64,000 nucleotides of DNA from assembly GCF_027887165.1 (NCBI RefSeq), contig NC_077230.1:328150415-328214414 (forward strand). The letters are read 5' to 3'. Shown here piece by piece: positions 10,081 to 20,910 of the stretch (positions are counted from its first letter, which is position 1; every line of letters begins with the position of its first letter). The notes under the pieces are model-generated. The model saw only the letters and a program-made list of their open reading frames with translations, did no database searches and was not told the DNA's origin. Source of the DNA: Monodelphis domestica. Taxonomy: Eukaryota > Chordata > Mammalia > Didelphimorphia > Didelphidae. The position numbers were made by a program, and so were the translations under genes.

Positions 10081-10352
10081 CTTTTAATAGGAATTCCTTG
10101 TTTTTAACTTTTGTATAGTCAGAATTTAATCTTATCGTACAACTACTTAAAAGTTCTTATGGCTATTATGACTTTTTAAATATGAAGGTTATGTTACCAT
10201 CTTGCTCAAAGACACACAATAACTTCTAAGAGAAAAAGCTATTGGAAATTTCTTCAATAAAATTATTATCTATTTGATGTCACTTTTGGAGCAAGTACTT
10301 AACATGAAACAACTTTCTCATCAGTGGTATGAAGTTAAATGATACTTGAACT

Positions 10353-10565
10353 GGAGCAGCAAGGTGGCCCAGGGGATAGAAAGCCAGACCTAGGGATGGG
10401 AGGTCCTGGATTTAAATTTGATTTTAGATATTTTCACAATGTGTGACTCTGGGCAAGTCATTTAACCCCATTTGCCTAGCCCTTACCACTCTTCTGATCA
10501 AATGATAACATGTGTGCGAAAGCTCCTTGAAATATAAAAAGCAACATATAAATTTTCATTTTTGT
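10353..10565 (+). repeat. Mar1-like SINE (3'-truncated), then MIR tail
   Basis: The sequence from 'gcagcaaggtggcccagggg' to 'cctagcccttaccactcttc' is a Mar1-like element lacking its tail. From about 10497, 'tcaaatgataacatgtgtgc' and 'gctccttgaaatataaaa' look like the 3' part of a MIR. Confidence 0.75.
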
Positions 10566-11371
10566 TTTTCTCATCCTTTGTATGTATGCTTATTATGAGT
10601 GACAGTAATACAGATCTCTCTTACCTTTTTCCCATCCATATCCCTATCTGAAAACCTAAAAGGAATCTACACACACACCCTGATCTGTGATTGAGTGATG
10701 TTTAACTAGAGTTTTTGATCATCTTGCCTGTATTTTACCTGAGAATACATGAGTTGCGGACCACTAAATTTTCTTTCTAAATCTTCTTATGAATTGTTAA
10801 CAATAAAGGAATAAATCAAAAGACTGTTTCTCCTGGAGTTATGGTTTCTTTAAAGCATCCTTTAGCCCTATTCTTTTCCAGCTGTGGCATGTCATTCCCC
10901 ACTCCTAAAATGGAAATAGGACTTTACTTGTTAAAACAATGTTTTCATCACATCTTCGTAGTAAGTAGCTACTTAGAGTTCCTCATTTCTGCTGATCACT
11001 GTTGTGGAGGGAAAGTGCTGAGAATTCTAGTGTAGGATTTGTGTTTGTTGGGGCTTCTCAGGGCTTATCCTGAAGGCTATAAGAGCATTGTTGACTGGGC
11101 TACCTACCCCTTCATGAAATCTTTCTTTGAGTAGGACTATGTGGTCTTAGTACTAGTGGTCTAATGCCAACCTCTTGGACATTTTCTTGGCAATAGCACA
11201 GATAAGCCTTGGAAATCAGGCAAGTAATTGATGACCCCTGCATTAAGACAGGACTGAAGAAACTAGGGGATTCCTTGGTTTCCTTTCCAGGCAAGGAGCC
11301 TTTCCTGGCATTTGAAATTATGTTCAGTTTATTTTGTCTATATCTTGTTCTTACAAAATAATTTGTATTTT
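10566..11371. other. Intron DNA, no recognised feature
   Basis: No exon or repeat family was recognised. ORFs of 60-64 codons occur on both strands without family resemblance. Confidence 0.4.
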
Positions 11372-11495
11372 ATTTTCCCCATTAGATTTCAAGCCCCTTG
11401 AGGGCAGAAACTATTTTCCTGCGTTTCTCAAGTACTTAGCACAGTGCCTGACATATAGTAGGGGTGCAACAAATATTTGTTGACTTGTTTAGCTC
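11372..11495 (+). repeat. L2 LINE 3' terminus
   Basis: The typical L2 end is present: 'ccattagatttcaagcccct', 'tgagggcagaaact', 'tagcacagtgcctgacatat' and 'caacaaatatttgttgactt'. Confidence 0.85.
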
Positions 11496-11639
11496 TCAGA
11501 AAAGGAAGCTAGGCAGAGAGGAAAATGTGAAACCCATAAAATATACAAGAAATTGTTAAACATGTATCAGTTATTTGATTTAACCCCCTCTCTAGGTCAG
11601 AATGAGAATTATGGAAATTTAAGCCACAAATTGTATAAT

Positions 11640-11827
11640 ATAGTTTAATTGTCCTTCTTGCTGTTCCTTCTATATAAACTTCCATCTCTCATCTCTGTGC
11701 CTTTGCCCAGGCTGTCCCACATATCTAGTATATAAATCCTCGTCACCTCTGACTAGTTTGTTCAAGTTTAGCATTAGTTCTTCCTAGAAGAGGCCTTTTC
11801 TTCATTTTACCTCATTCTTCCCACCAA
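11640..11827 (+). repeat. L2 LINE 3' region
   Basis: It contains 'tgcctttgcccaggctgtcc' and the pyrimidine-rich L2 3' UTR text up to the MIR that starts at 11828. Confidence 0.6.
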
Positions 11828-12060
11828 GAGATGGTCCAGTGGTCCTGGAATTAGAAGCCCTGAGTATAGATCCAAATTTAAAAACTTAATAGTGTGTGAC
11901 TTTGGGAAAATCACTTAATCTCTATCTGCCTCAATTTCCTCAACCATAAAATAGAGATAATAAAAGCACTTCCAAGAGTTGTTGTGATGACCAAATGAGA
12001 TAATATTTATAAAAACAGTACAGTGCCTGGCATAGATTAGGCACTTAATAAATGCTTACT
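11828..12060 (+). repeat. MIR/THER1-like SINE, near full length
   Basis: Head 'gatggtccagtggtcctgga', body 'gtgtgactttgggaaaatca' and 'ctcaatttcctcaaccataa', and tail 'acagtgcctggcatagatta' with 'aataaatgcttac'. The 3' end is shared with L2, as expected for MIR. Confidence 0.85.
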
Positions 12061-12107
12061 TTTCTTCCTTCATCTTACCTATTAGCAACTCCATTTCCCC
12101 AAATTAC

Positions 12108-12157
<50 letters not shown>

Positions 12158-12290
12158 ATCTCCCCCAACACATGGAACAAAATCTTCCTAAGAACAGAGA
12201 ATATTTTAATGTTGTCTCTGTGTCTGTACTACCTAGCACAGTGCTTGAAACAGTAAATTTTAAATGCTTGTTGGCTTGTTGACTGACTAA
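12061..12290 (+). repeat. L2 3' end containing a (CA)n microsatellite
   Basis: Degraded L2 text surrounds a 45-bp (AC)n run at 12110-12154. The end reads 'tagcacagtgcttgaaac' and 'aaatgcttgttggcttgttg'. Confidence 0.65.
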
Positions 12291-12479
12291 ATTTCCAGTG
12301 ATTAAGAAAATATTGTTCAAAAAGGGAATGGATGATTTGGGGATTTTTCAACTTACAAAGAGCATAGTATAATTAGGAACATTATAATTTGTAGGAGGAA
12401 AAACTCAGTATTCCATTTGACACAAGTCTATCAGAAATAAATGTATTAACTTTCCTCTTCCTAAGGCCCCTGTTACCAT

Positions 12480-13445
12480 CAGGGGTACTACCCTGGGCTC
12501 ACAACCCAGATTCTATTTGTGGTTCCTCATTCTCTCACACTGTCCATATTCAATCAATCACCAAGTTCTATAGTTTTATTTTTGAACATCTGTAATATAT
12601 GTCCCCTTTTCTCCTCCATCACTGCCACCACCCTGGTGCAGTGAGGCCCTCATCACCTCATGCCTGAACTATAGCAATAGCCTGATGTTTGGTCAGCCTG
12701 CCTAAAGTCTCTCCCTATGTGTAGTCCATCTTCTACTCAGCTGTCAAAGGGATGTTTCTGGGAGAAGTTAGGTGGCTTAGTGACTAGAGAACCAAGTCTG
12801 GAGATGGGAGGTCCTGGGTTCAAATTTTGCCCCAGATACATCCTAACTGGGCAAGACACTTAACACCCATTGCCTAGCCCTTTTTGCTTGTCTGCCTTGG
12901 AACCAACACACAGTATTAATTCCAAAATGGAAGGTAAGGGTTTTTTAAAGTGATATTCCTAAAATGTAGATAATACCATTTTGCCACTACTTCCTCTCCT
13001 CCCACTCCCCAACTCAGTAAACTCTAGTGGCTCTCAGTTACCTCCAAGATCAAATATAAAACCCTTTGTTTGGCATTCAAAGCCTTTCATTATCTGCCTC
13101 CATCCCTACATTTTTACTTTTCTTATATTTTATTCATTCTCACATATTCTTTGATCCATCTAATGGCCTCCTTGATGTTTCTCACACAAGACATTTCATC
13201 TCTCCAGACAGCAGGAATACTTCACTGGCTGTGCTTGATGCCTGGAATGCTTTCCCTCCTCATCTCTGCCTTCTGACTTCCCTGCCTTCCTTCAAGTCTC
13301 GACCAAAATCCTACCTTCTATAAGAAACCTTTCTTGATTCTCCTGAAAGCTAATGCCATCCCTCTGAGATTATCTCCAATTTATTTATTTGCTTTTTTTG
13401 TATTCCTAGCACCCAGAACAGTATCTTGCACATAGTATGCCTTTA
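12480..13445 (+). repeat. L2 LINE 3' body with nested SINE
   Basis: It shows 'ccctcatcacctcatgcctg' and 'actatagcaatagcctgatg', then after the SINE 'agtggctctcagttacctcc', 'tttggcattcaaagcctttc', 'atgcctggaatgctttccct' and 'acccagaacagtatcttg'. An apparent 85-codon ORF at 13066-13323 is only this L2 text. Confidence 0.85.
12759..12948 (+). repeat. Mar1-like SINE nested in L2
   Basis: 'gggagaagttaggtggctta' through 'ggtcctgggttcaaattttg' to 'cacacagtattaattccaa' and 'ggaaggtaaggg'. It interrupts the L2 between 'tgtcaaagggatg' and 'tgatattcctaaaatg'. The flanks suggest an imperfect target duplication. Confidence 0.88.
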
Positions 13446-13740
13446 AAAAATTTATTAATAGAATTTATCCACAAGTGTCCCAATCCCTCCCCATCCTTCC
13501 AGCATCACAGAAGGCATCATTAGGGAGATAGATATGTTCATGTAAATTCAGTCTTTCTTGTTTCCACCTTTCAGTTTACTTGCTGGAGGTAATATTCACA
13601 ATTTGTTCTTCTGGTATTAAATCTGTAGCTGTGTATGATCTTTTTGTTCTACTCATTTCACTGCTCATTATCCTGTATAGTTCTTTTCAAGTTTTTTTTT
13701 AATTAGCCTGTTCATAATTTCTTATGGCTGTAGTAGGCTG
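13446..13740 (-). mobile_element. L1 3' end, antisense
   Basis: Reverse complement of an older marsupial L1 3' UTR: 'cagcatcacagaaggcatca', 'acctttcagtttacttgctg', 'gaggtaatattcac' and 'ttcataatttcttatggctg'. Confidence 0.65.
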
Positions 13741-14535
13741 TTAATTAATTAACTGACTTAATTTCCAAGTATCTCTTCATAGAGAAATAAATCCTCAAAG
13801 GGCAGAATTTCCTCTTGCCTTCAGAAAGCTTTCTGGCTTTTACCGTTTAAATGTATAATTTCTAGTGTTTAAGATTAAAGGCAAAGTTCTGTAGTCAAGC
13901 TTAAACAAGAGCACAAAGTTTAGGTTAGAACATTTTATTTGTCTAAAAAAATTATATCAACTTAATTTGGGTATATGTTAGAGAATTATTTTCCTAAAAT
14001 AATTAATCTCTCTTTTAACTTTGCCCTCTATAAATTCCACAACTTGGTCAAAGGCAAACTCAAAAAAATACTTCAACTAATTGAATTAAACAAAAATATT
14101 TTGCTCTTAGTATGATCATTACCCAAATTAATTTTATGAACAATCCCTTCCTGAGTTGATCAGACCTTTCTCTGTAAAAACTGATTGGTGCTTCCATAAA
14201 ACGTAAAGCTTCTCATTGAAAGAATTTCAGTATAAAGTACAGGCCTAATGCCATTGTTTCATATTGCTATCTTAAAGAGGAGAGGGAAAGGATTGGAGGG
14301 ATTTAGTAAACTTCTACAAAGTGAAATCTGTAAAGTATGGGTCCAATTATTCAAAATGTGGCCTCTGAACTCTGAGGTTTGACTTGCTTTATTCTCCTTC
14401 TCTCTTTTCTTTCTCCCTTCCTCTCTCCCACCTTCCCTCAGAAACAGATAAATACATATTTGTTAAATTGCTGAAGTGAAGTAAATGATCCTTTCAGGTT
14501 TTCAGCAGAATTCTGCTTCTCAAAAACCTATAAAC
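13741..14535. other. Intron DNA, AT-rich, no recognised feature
   Basis: No exon or repeat was recognised. The region from about 14390 to 14440 is pyrimidine-rich and leads toward the pentamer array. Confidence 0.4.
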
Positions 14536-15172
14536 CTCTCCTTTCCCCTCCTCTCCTCTCCTCTCCTCTCCTCTCCCCTCCCCTCCTCTCCTCTCCTCTC
14601 CTCTCCTCTCCTCTCCTCTCCTCTCCTCTCCTCTCCTCTCCTCTCCTCTCCTCTCCTCTCCTCTCCTCTCCTCTCCTCTCCTCTCCTCTCCTCTCCTCTC
14701 CTCTCCTCTCCTCTCCTCTCCTCTCCTCTCCTCTCCTCTCCTCTCATGTCCTCTCCTTTCCTGTCCTCTCCTCTTCTCTCCTCTCCTGTCCTCTCCTGTC
14801 CTCTCTTCTCCTCTCCTCTCCTCTCCTCTCCTCTCCTCTCCTCTCCTCTCCTCTCCTCTCCTCTCCTCTCCTCTCCTGTCCTGTCCTGTCCTCTCCTCTC
14901 CTGTCCTCTCCTCTCCTCTCCTGTCCTCTCCTCTCCTGTCCTGTCCTGTCCTGTCCTGTCCTGTCCTGTCCTGTCCTGTCCTGTCCTCTCCTCTCCTCTC
15001 CTCTCCAGTCCTCTCCTGTCTTCTCCTGTCTTCTCCTGTCCTCTTCTCACCTCTCCTGTCCTCTCCTCTCCTCTCCTGTCCTCTCCTCTCCTGTTTTCTT
15101 CTCTCCTGTCCTCTCCAGTCCTCTCCTATCTTCTCCTGTCCTCTCCTTTCCTCTCCTCTCCTCTCTTCTTCC
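14536..15172 (+). repeat. (CCTCT)n pentanucleotide satellite, ~640 bp
   Basis: More than 120 pentamer units, mostly ctctc, with derivative units ctgtc and cttctc. A block at about 14936-14985 is purely the CTGTC variant, which implies local re-expansion of a mutated unit. One strand is all pyrimidine apart from the G variants. The reading frame of 247 codons (SSPLL repeats) is a consequence of the repeat and is not a gene. Confidence 0.97.
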
Positions 15173-15209
15173 TCTATGTTTCTTTCTCCCTCCCTTTATT
15201 TATGTCTTT

Positions 15210-15350
15210 CTTTTGTAGGGTGCAGTAGTTTAGTTGAATGAACATGTAAAGATTTGCTGGACAGACATCTCAAATTGGATATGAGCTACACATTGGAAGC
15301 TACACTGGAATTTACCTAATTCTTTCCAAAATAAATTGTTTATTACATTT
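15210..15350 (+). repeat. Unclassified repeat X, copy 1
   Basis: 'tagtttagttgaatgaacatgtaaagatttg' (positions ~15224-15254) recurs at 20778-20808 with 2 to 3 changes. Downstream blocks such as 'ggaagctacactggaattt' match weakly. The family is unknown. Confidence 0.55.
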
Positions 15351-15494
15351 TCATAGTCACTTCTATTTACTTTGCTTAAGAGTTGATGCTTATAGCTACT
15401 AAAAGGCATATATTATTTTTCTTTACCAGATTTACTTCTGGTAGGTACATGGTAAATATTTGGTATTGATTTCTTGATTTATATTTTTTATGAC

Positions 15495-15715
15495 GAATAG
15501 CATGTCCAAGTGGATGGGGAACCTGCCTGAGAATGAAGGCAACTTGGGTTCAATTCTTGCCCCTGACCCATACTGGCTGAGTAACCCTTGGCAAGTCACT
15601 TGACTCCTTAGTGCTCTAGTCAATTCAAAGATTAGAGTAAGGAATGACCTGCACTGGTGCGGAGAACATTCTCATCAGGAATTTCCTGTAATAGTGAAAT
15701 CAGATTTCCAGTAAA
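15495..15715 (+). repeat. tRNA-derived SINE of another marsupial type
   Basis: The body has 'cttgggttcaattcttgccc' and 'ggcaagtcacttgactcctt'. The 3' part, 'aggaatgacctgcactggtg' and 'ctcatcaggaatttcctgta' with 'gtgaaatcaga', differs from both MIR and Mar1. It recalls a marsupial SINE tail that I cannot name with certainty. Confidence 0.6.
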
Positions 15716-16112
15716 GAAAGAAAAAAATTTCCTTCTTTTTCCTGTGAGGTAAATAAGCAGATATCACCCTCATTTTGCAAAGGGAATAACAAATATAAAA
15801 ATGTTCAGTGACTTATCATGGCCAGTGTTTTCTGATTTATTTTTACCAATTTCTCCACCAAGGTTTTATACTGATGCTGTATTGAAGTATGGAGATAATT
15901 GGGTTCTCAAAGGCTGTGACATTAGAGCATAAGCTGTGGCAGGTCCTGCTAAATTGAAAAGGTTTCTAGTATACACCTCATCTTGGAATGTTGTCTAAGC
16001 CCAGCCCAGTCCTATTAAGAATGGAGACATTCATCACCAAAAGGTCAGTCTCTAGGTAATTAATATTTTGGGTCAAAAAGTTCACAAAATCACTTGTTAA
16101 GAGGTTTTATAT

Positions 16113-16113
<1 letters not shown>
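15716..16113. other. Intron DNA, no recognised feature
   Basis: No feature recognised. A short MIR-like piece ('aaatgttcagtgacttatc') may be present near 15800. Confidence 0.35.

Positions 16114-16195
<82 letters not shown>
16114..16195 (+). repeat. (CT)n(AT)n compound dinucleotide tract
   Basis: About 38 bp of CT units join directly to about 44 bp of AT units. Confidence 0.97.
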
Positions 16196-16199
<4 letters not shown>

Positions 16200-16214
16200 C
16201 AATGGAGTAGTCAC

Positions 16215-16490
16215 AATGTGAAATCACAGGTCATACATTTAGGGCTGAAAGAGGCCTTAGAAATCATGGGTCCAACCAACTCACTATATAGGTAAGGAAA
16301 CTCCTAAGGGCCAGAGTGACTTCCCCTTTCTTAACAGATAAGAAAACTATAAACAAGGAAGTTGAGTGATTTGCCTAAGGTCACATAGGCAGTAAATGGT
16401 AAACCAATGAATCAAACCCTAGTTCCTCTGACTCCAAATGAGTACTCTCCCCATTGGAATGGCTCTACTTCCCGAATGCCAAACTCTGAA
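16215..16490 (-). repeat. MIR-like SINE, antisense
   Basis: 'catttagggctgaaagaggc', 'gataagaaaactataaacaa', 'gtgatttgcctaaggtcaca' and 'gttcctctgactccaaatga' follow MIR order. A short internal duplication is present. Confidence 0.75.
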
Positions 16491-16589
16491 ATTCTGAGAC
16501 CATAACTTCCTATTTCTCCTACTCTCTACTCTCAAACCTCATGTCTTCTTTCTGCTGAATACAGTAGCCTCTATTATATCAGCATTCTT

Positions 16590-16770
16590 ATAGTCAGAGC
16601 TAGAAGGGATCGCAAGAACATCTAGTTCAATTCTCTTATTTAACACATGAGGAAACAGTCTTGGAGATGTTTTGACTTGCCAAGGTCATGCTGGTAGTAA
16701 ATGATAAAGGCAGGGCTTGAACCTGAGTCTGTAGGATCAATACTCTTTCCTTTGTACCACACTTCTTTCT
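16590..16770 (-). repeat. MIR-like SINE, antisense
   Basis: 'gtcagagctagaagggatcg', 'cacatgaggaaacagtcttg' and 'gggcttgaacctgagtctgt' follow MIR order. Confidence 0.75.
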
Positions 16771-16849
16771 TATATTGTTTAACAGCATGAACTAATTCTC
16801 TATAGATGTCTTCACTTATATGATACTCTACTTTTACCATTCTGTTTAT

Positions 16850-17660
16850 CTAATTGCCCCTTCTCATCTCCATTTTCTAGGTCTGCAGTCCTCTTAGATC
16901 AATTCTACACATAGCCTTCTTTCTATATGTCTCTCCTTTGACAACTGCATCATCTCTTGTGACTTCAGCTATTACTTCTATTTAGATAATTTCCCAAATG
17001 TTCCCAAACTCTCCCCAGAGTCCCTTGTTTCCAGTTGCCTCCTGAATAGTTCCACCAAGATGGCCTGTAGGTACTTTAGATGTAGTATGTTCAAAAAAAT
17101 AATCACACTCAAATCCTGCTCTTCTGAATTTCTCTACTTGGGGGAATTAGCACCACTCAAAGACATCTAATTCATAGGATCAAAGGCTTCTGATTGCCTT
17201 CAGGAACAAATCCAAAATGCTCTATCTGACATTCAGAGCTCTTTATCACTTAGCTACCTCCTTCTTTTCTGGTATTCTTACCCCTTTTGCCCCAACATGC
17301 ACTCTTTGATTCAGTGACACTGGCCTCTTGGCTATTCCAAAAATAAGACTTTCCATCTCTAGGCTCTGAGCATTCTCTGTCCTCCATGTCTAGAATACTA
17401 GTCCTTCTCCAATCTGACTGCTAACCTCCTTAGCTTCCTTTAAGTCCCAACTAAAATACCACGTTCTACAGGAAACTTTTCCCAAGTGCTCTTAATTCCA
17501 GTGTTTTCCTTCTTTTAATTATTTCTTATTTATCATGTATATAGCTTACTTTGTCTATATTTGCTTGTCTCCCCATTAGATTGTAATCTCCTTGAGGGCA
17601 GGAACTGTGTCTTGCCACTTTTGCATTCCTAGTGCTTATAGGAGGCTTATAGTTTATTGA
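16850..17660 (+). repeat. L2 LINE 3' end, long
   Basis: 'gattcagtgacactggcctc', 'ttggctattccaaaaataag', 'aagtcccaactaaaatacca', 'ccccattagattgtaatctc' and 'cttgagggcaggaactgtgt' lead to the usual L2 terminus. Confidence 0.88.
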
Positions 17661-17661
17661 T

Positions 17662-17775
17662 GGATAGCTAGAAGAAACCATCATCTGTCTCTCAATTTAT
17701 AGATTATGAAATTGAGGTTGAGAGAGATTATATGACTTTTCCTTGGTCTCATAGCTATTGAGCATCTGAGCATCC
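17662..17775 (-). repeat. MIR-like SINE fragment, antisense
   Basis: 'ttatagattatgaaattgag' and 'catagctattgagcatctga' are a diverged MIR body. Confidence 0.55.
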
Positions 17776-17799
17776 AATTCCATTTGGGGTATATAGGCG

Positions 17800-18350
17800 T
17801 TCAAGGAGGACTAGTACCTCTGGTGTGAGGGCTTGTCTACCCCTTTGTAGGGTTACTCATCTGCCTTTGGTGTCCACTTGACACTCAACTCTTTATCTGT
17901 GGCTCTAAGAAGCTGTAGCATGCACAGTGGCCACACCATGGCAAACCATCTTGACAGGTAGGCTAAACCAGCTTGCGGGAAACTGATAGTCACAAACCTG
18001 TCAGTTAGAGAGGTATCTGCCCAAGCATTCAAAGACTTTTGCCAGTGGAATAGGCAGATCAGAATATTTTGTTCTGACAGTCATGAAGGCAGCCAAAGTA
18101 GGAACTGTGGAGTACTTAGAGTTTAGTCAGACATTGAAGACATTTACATTATCCACTGTATCCCAGGCCATTGCTATAGCCACAGCTGACTTTTGTCTTG
18201 CCACTGGACTTCAGTGGCTCTGGAAGAGAGAGACTGATATTTTTTTGTACCTCTGCCTCACTTAAATCCATCTCATGTGCAAATCAAGATATCCCCTCAA
18301 TGACCTCATTGGTCCTATTTGGAAAGGAAGACCAAACAATGACATCAAAA
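17800..18350 (+). repeat. Unclassified dispersed repeat, copy C (longest)
   Basis: This is the fullest copy in the window. It has 'tagggttactcatctgcctt', 'gtggctctaagaagctgtag', 'gaatattttgttctgacagt', 'ggagtacttagagtttagtc', 'ttgtcttgccactggacttc', 'cacttaaatccatctcatgt' and 'gacctcattggtcctatttg', and ends near 'agaccaaacaatga'. The 3' half aligns with copies A and B. No TIR, LTR or ORF is evident. Confidence 0.65.
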
Positions 18351-18404
18351 AAATAGGCATCTGAGCTAACTCAGATTTTTAAACAATTTTAATTTAATTT
18401 AAAT

Positions 18405-18475
18405 TCAGAATTTAAATTTAGGGCTTCCTGATTCCAAGTTCAAAGCTCTATTCACTGTGACAACTAGGTTATTTG
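18405..18475 (-). repeat. tRNA-derived SINE head fragment, antisense
   Basis: 'cttcctgattccaagttcaa' and 'agctctattcactgtgacaa' match the reverse complement of a SINE head. Confidence 0.6.
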
Positions 18476-18539
18476 ACTTTAACAAGATTTTTTTTTTCTG
18501 TAAAATACTCACCAAGTAGTCATCTTACTTTGGTTATCT

Positions 18540-18875
18540 AATGAAGTAGAGAGAATCCTGAATTTGGAGACAGAAAATCTGAATTTGAGTCTTGCTTTTG
18601 CCACTTGCCTTTGTGACCTTGATCTCTCTGGGATTTAATTTCCTGATCTACAAAATAAGAAATTTGAACTAGATGACCCCCCAAAGTCCTTTTTGGCTCC
18701 AGATCTTTTGTCCTATCTCCAGTTAGTAAGAACTCACCAACCTATAGGCAACCAATTCTACTTTGGGGATTCCAATTCCTAAGAAGTTTTTCTATTTACT
18801 GTCTATGTGACCTGGGCAAATCATTCAACTTTTCTGAGTCTCAACTTATTAATTTGTACAATGAGGGATGAGGGA
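18540..18875 (+). repeat. Two MIR-like SINE pieces
   Basis: The first (18540-18715) has 'gaatttggagacagaaaatc' and 'gaactagatgaccccccaaa'. The second (about 18786-18875) has 'tatgtgacctgggcaaatca'. Confidence 0.7.
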
Positions 18876-19574
18876 GAAGAACAAATGTACTAGAAGGCCA
18901 CACAGACACTTCTGCCTTGGCCAATAGACCAGCCCAGGCTGCCATGAGCAGAGATAGTCAGGGCTAGGTGACTGTGGCTTGTTTCTCACCTAAGCCAAAG
19001 GGAAAATAAAAGTAAATTTGGCCATTTCTGGTCCAGCTTGTTTCTTAATGTATTTTCTGGTTTTGTGGCAGTGTATCTTGCTTAAAACCAATATATCTCC
19101 ACCTACTTTATGGATGTCCATGCAGGAAGAACAAAAAAGCCTCTTGTTTTTAACCAATTAAAGGACCTGTTTGACCATAGGAAAAAACCCCATCACTGTC
19201 AAAATTCCTAAGAATTCATAAAGAAGAAAGTAGGACTTCCCCAACCATTCCTATACTTGAAGTTTTAATTAGATTGGAATTAGAACCCAGGACTAAGAAG
19301 AAGCCCACTTATTCATCAATGTCTCTGTAGAGAAATAATCAAAAAAATTTGTGGAATAATAGGGTTTTATAGAAGGAGGAGATCCTTTTATTTTTTAACT
19401 GTAATAACCTAATAAGCTTTGGGTGAAATTTTTATACCTGAAACATTTCAGTATGTTGGTTAACATTCTTGTCAATAATTTTTGGTACCTTTTTTTTTGA
19501 GGCTAAACTTTATTTTTTAAAAACAAACCTTAATAAAAAAAAGATACATTCAAGGTCTGAACCTATAAGGTAGT
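18876..19574. other. Intron DNA without recognised repeats
   Basis: No exon or repeat family was identified. It is one of the longer repeat-poor stretches and so a reasonable place to look for conserved non-coding sequence. Confidence 0.4.
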
Positions 19575-20290
19575 GGTCAAGGTTTATTATCTTGGAGTCA
19601 TACTTGACTCTTCTTTCCTTAGACTACATAACCATTCAGTTACTAAGTGCTATGGATTTTTGCCTCTGAAATACTTTTTACATCTGGCCCTTCTTCAGTT
19701 TTACCATGTTTTCTTTTATTCTCTCCTTCATTTCTTCTCACTAGACTGTTATAGTCTCTTGACCCACTGTTCCTTTTTGTCCCTTATGTCTCTTATTTAA
19801 TTAATCCTTTATACTAATGTGATGGAAGTAAACATCATAACAATACTTTGGTCATATTGTTCCTCAGTCAATCAAATGGTGCCCTTTCCTTCCCCCTTGC
19901 CTCTTTCCCAATATTGCAATGGTCTTTTACTTCCTAGTGAATAAAATTTAAACTTTGAATCTCTGTATCTTCTGATTCTATGAGCCTTCTATGATTTGTC
20001 CCCATTTTCCCCAGCTTTATCTCAGAATATTCCACTTTACAAACTTAAATGAAAGAAAAATTGTATTATTCTCTTCAAAACCTTCCCTGATTTATCCTTT
20101 TGGTAAGGAATTATCCACTCTGGTTTCATTTAGTACTGCTCCCTATCAGTTTTGTATAACATTGTATATTATATCTAGCTGTATTGGTCTATTATCTCCC
20201 TAGTAGATCCTAAGCTTTTCCAAGTCAGGGCTGTCTGTATCTTTCACAATACCTAGCATACTCTGCTCACAGAAGGTACTTACAAATTTT
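19575..20290 (+). repeat. L2 LINE 3' end, diverged
   Basis: 'cttggagtcatacttgactc' and 'ttcctagtgaataaaattta' occur in order, with an end near 'tacctagcatactctgctca' and 'agaaggtacttacaaat'. Confidence 0.65.
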
Positions 20291-20764
20291 TTTTAGAAGA
20301 AGAAAAATCACAGATTTTTTGGAGGTGGGAGGAAGTACAGAATATTTCACAGTAAGCCCTAGTTGCCTCTACTTGGTTGTGAACAAAGATTTTTCAGAAC
20401 TTGAAGATCATATACTCACACAACACTGGGCCCCAGATCTTCCTGTTATGTGTTAAAGCTCTTTTGTAGAAGCAAGTCTATTCCTTCATGTACAGAGTGT
20501 GTTATCCTTCAGAATGCTGAATCCTCTCCTGTCACCAGCATGCACATGACCTACCATGAAATGATGCTGCCCTACACCCATTGTACTCAAGCAGTTCTGC
20601 CTCTGTTTTGTTTGTCTCTGGAGTCTAGTGTTCAGAAAAAGGATGAATGGAGAGGATGCCTAGTCTGATGACTATTTACGGATCAGTGCATTTCATTCAT
20701 GGCTCCCTGAATTCCTCTGGGACTCTTAGAAATGCACATGGCTTCCCCAGGAGACAGCCTTTTT
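20291..20764. other. Intron DNA, no recognised feature
   Basis: No exon or repeat was recognised. A 72-codon ORF at 20450-20668 (+) has no family resemblance. Confidence 0.35.
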
Positions 20765-20910
20765 GCATGGACTCATTAGTTTAGCTGAATGAACATGTAA
20801 AGACTTGGTGGCCAGTGGTTCTATGCTGGCTGAACATCTGAGGCTACATAGGAATCCTCCTTATTCCTTCTCAGAGCAATTGTGATTTATTGCATTCTAT
20901 AACATTTGAG
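20765..20910 (+). repeat. Unclassified repeat X, copy 2
   Basis: 'tagtttagctgaatgaacat' and 'gtaaagacttggtgg' match 15224-15260 in the same orientation. 'ctgaggctacataggaatcc' and 'gtgatttattgcatt' correspond to the later part of copy 1. Confidence 0.55.

Noticed and set aside
13066..13323. 85-codon ORF as an exon
   Set aside because: The sequence is L2 LINE 3' text ('ttggcattcaaagcctttc', 'atgcctggaatgctttccct') with no splice signals.
14485..15228. 247-codon ORF (+) and 176-codon ORF (-) in the pentamer array
   Set aside because: Both frames consist of SSPLL- or RRGEE-type repeats dictated by a 5-bp unit, with no start context, splice signals or family match.
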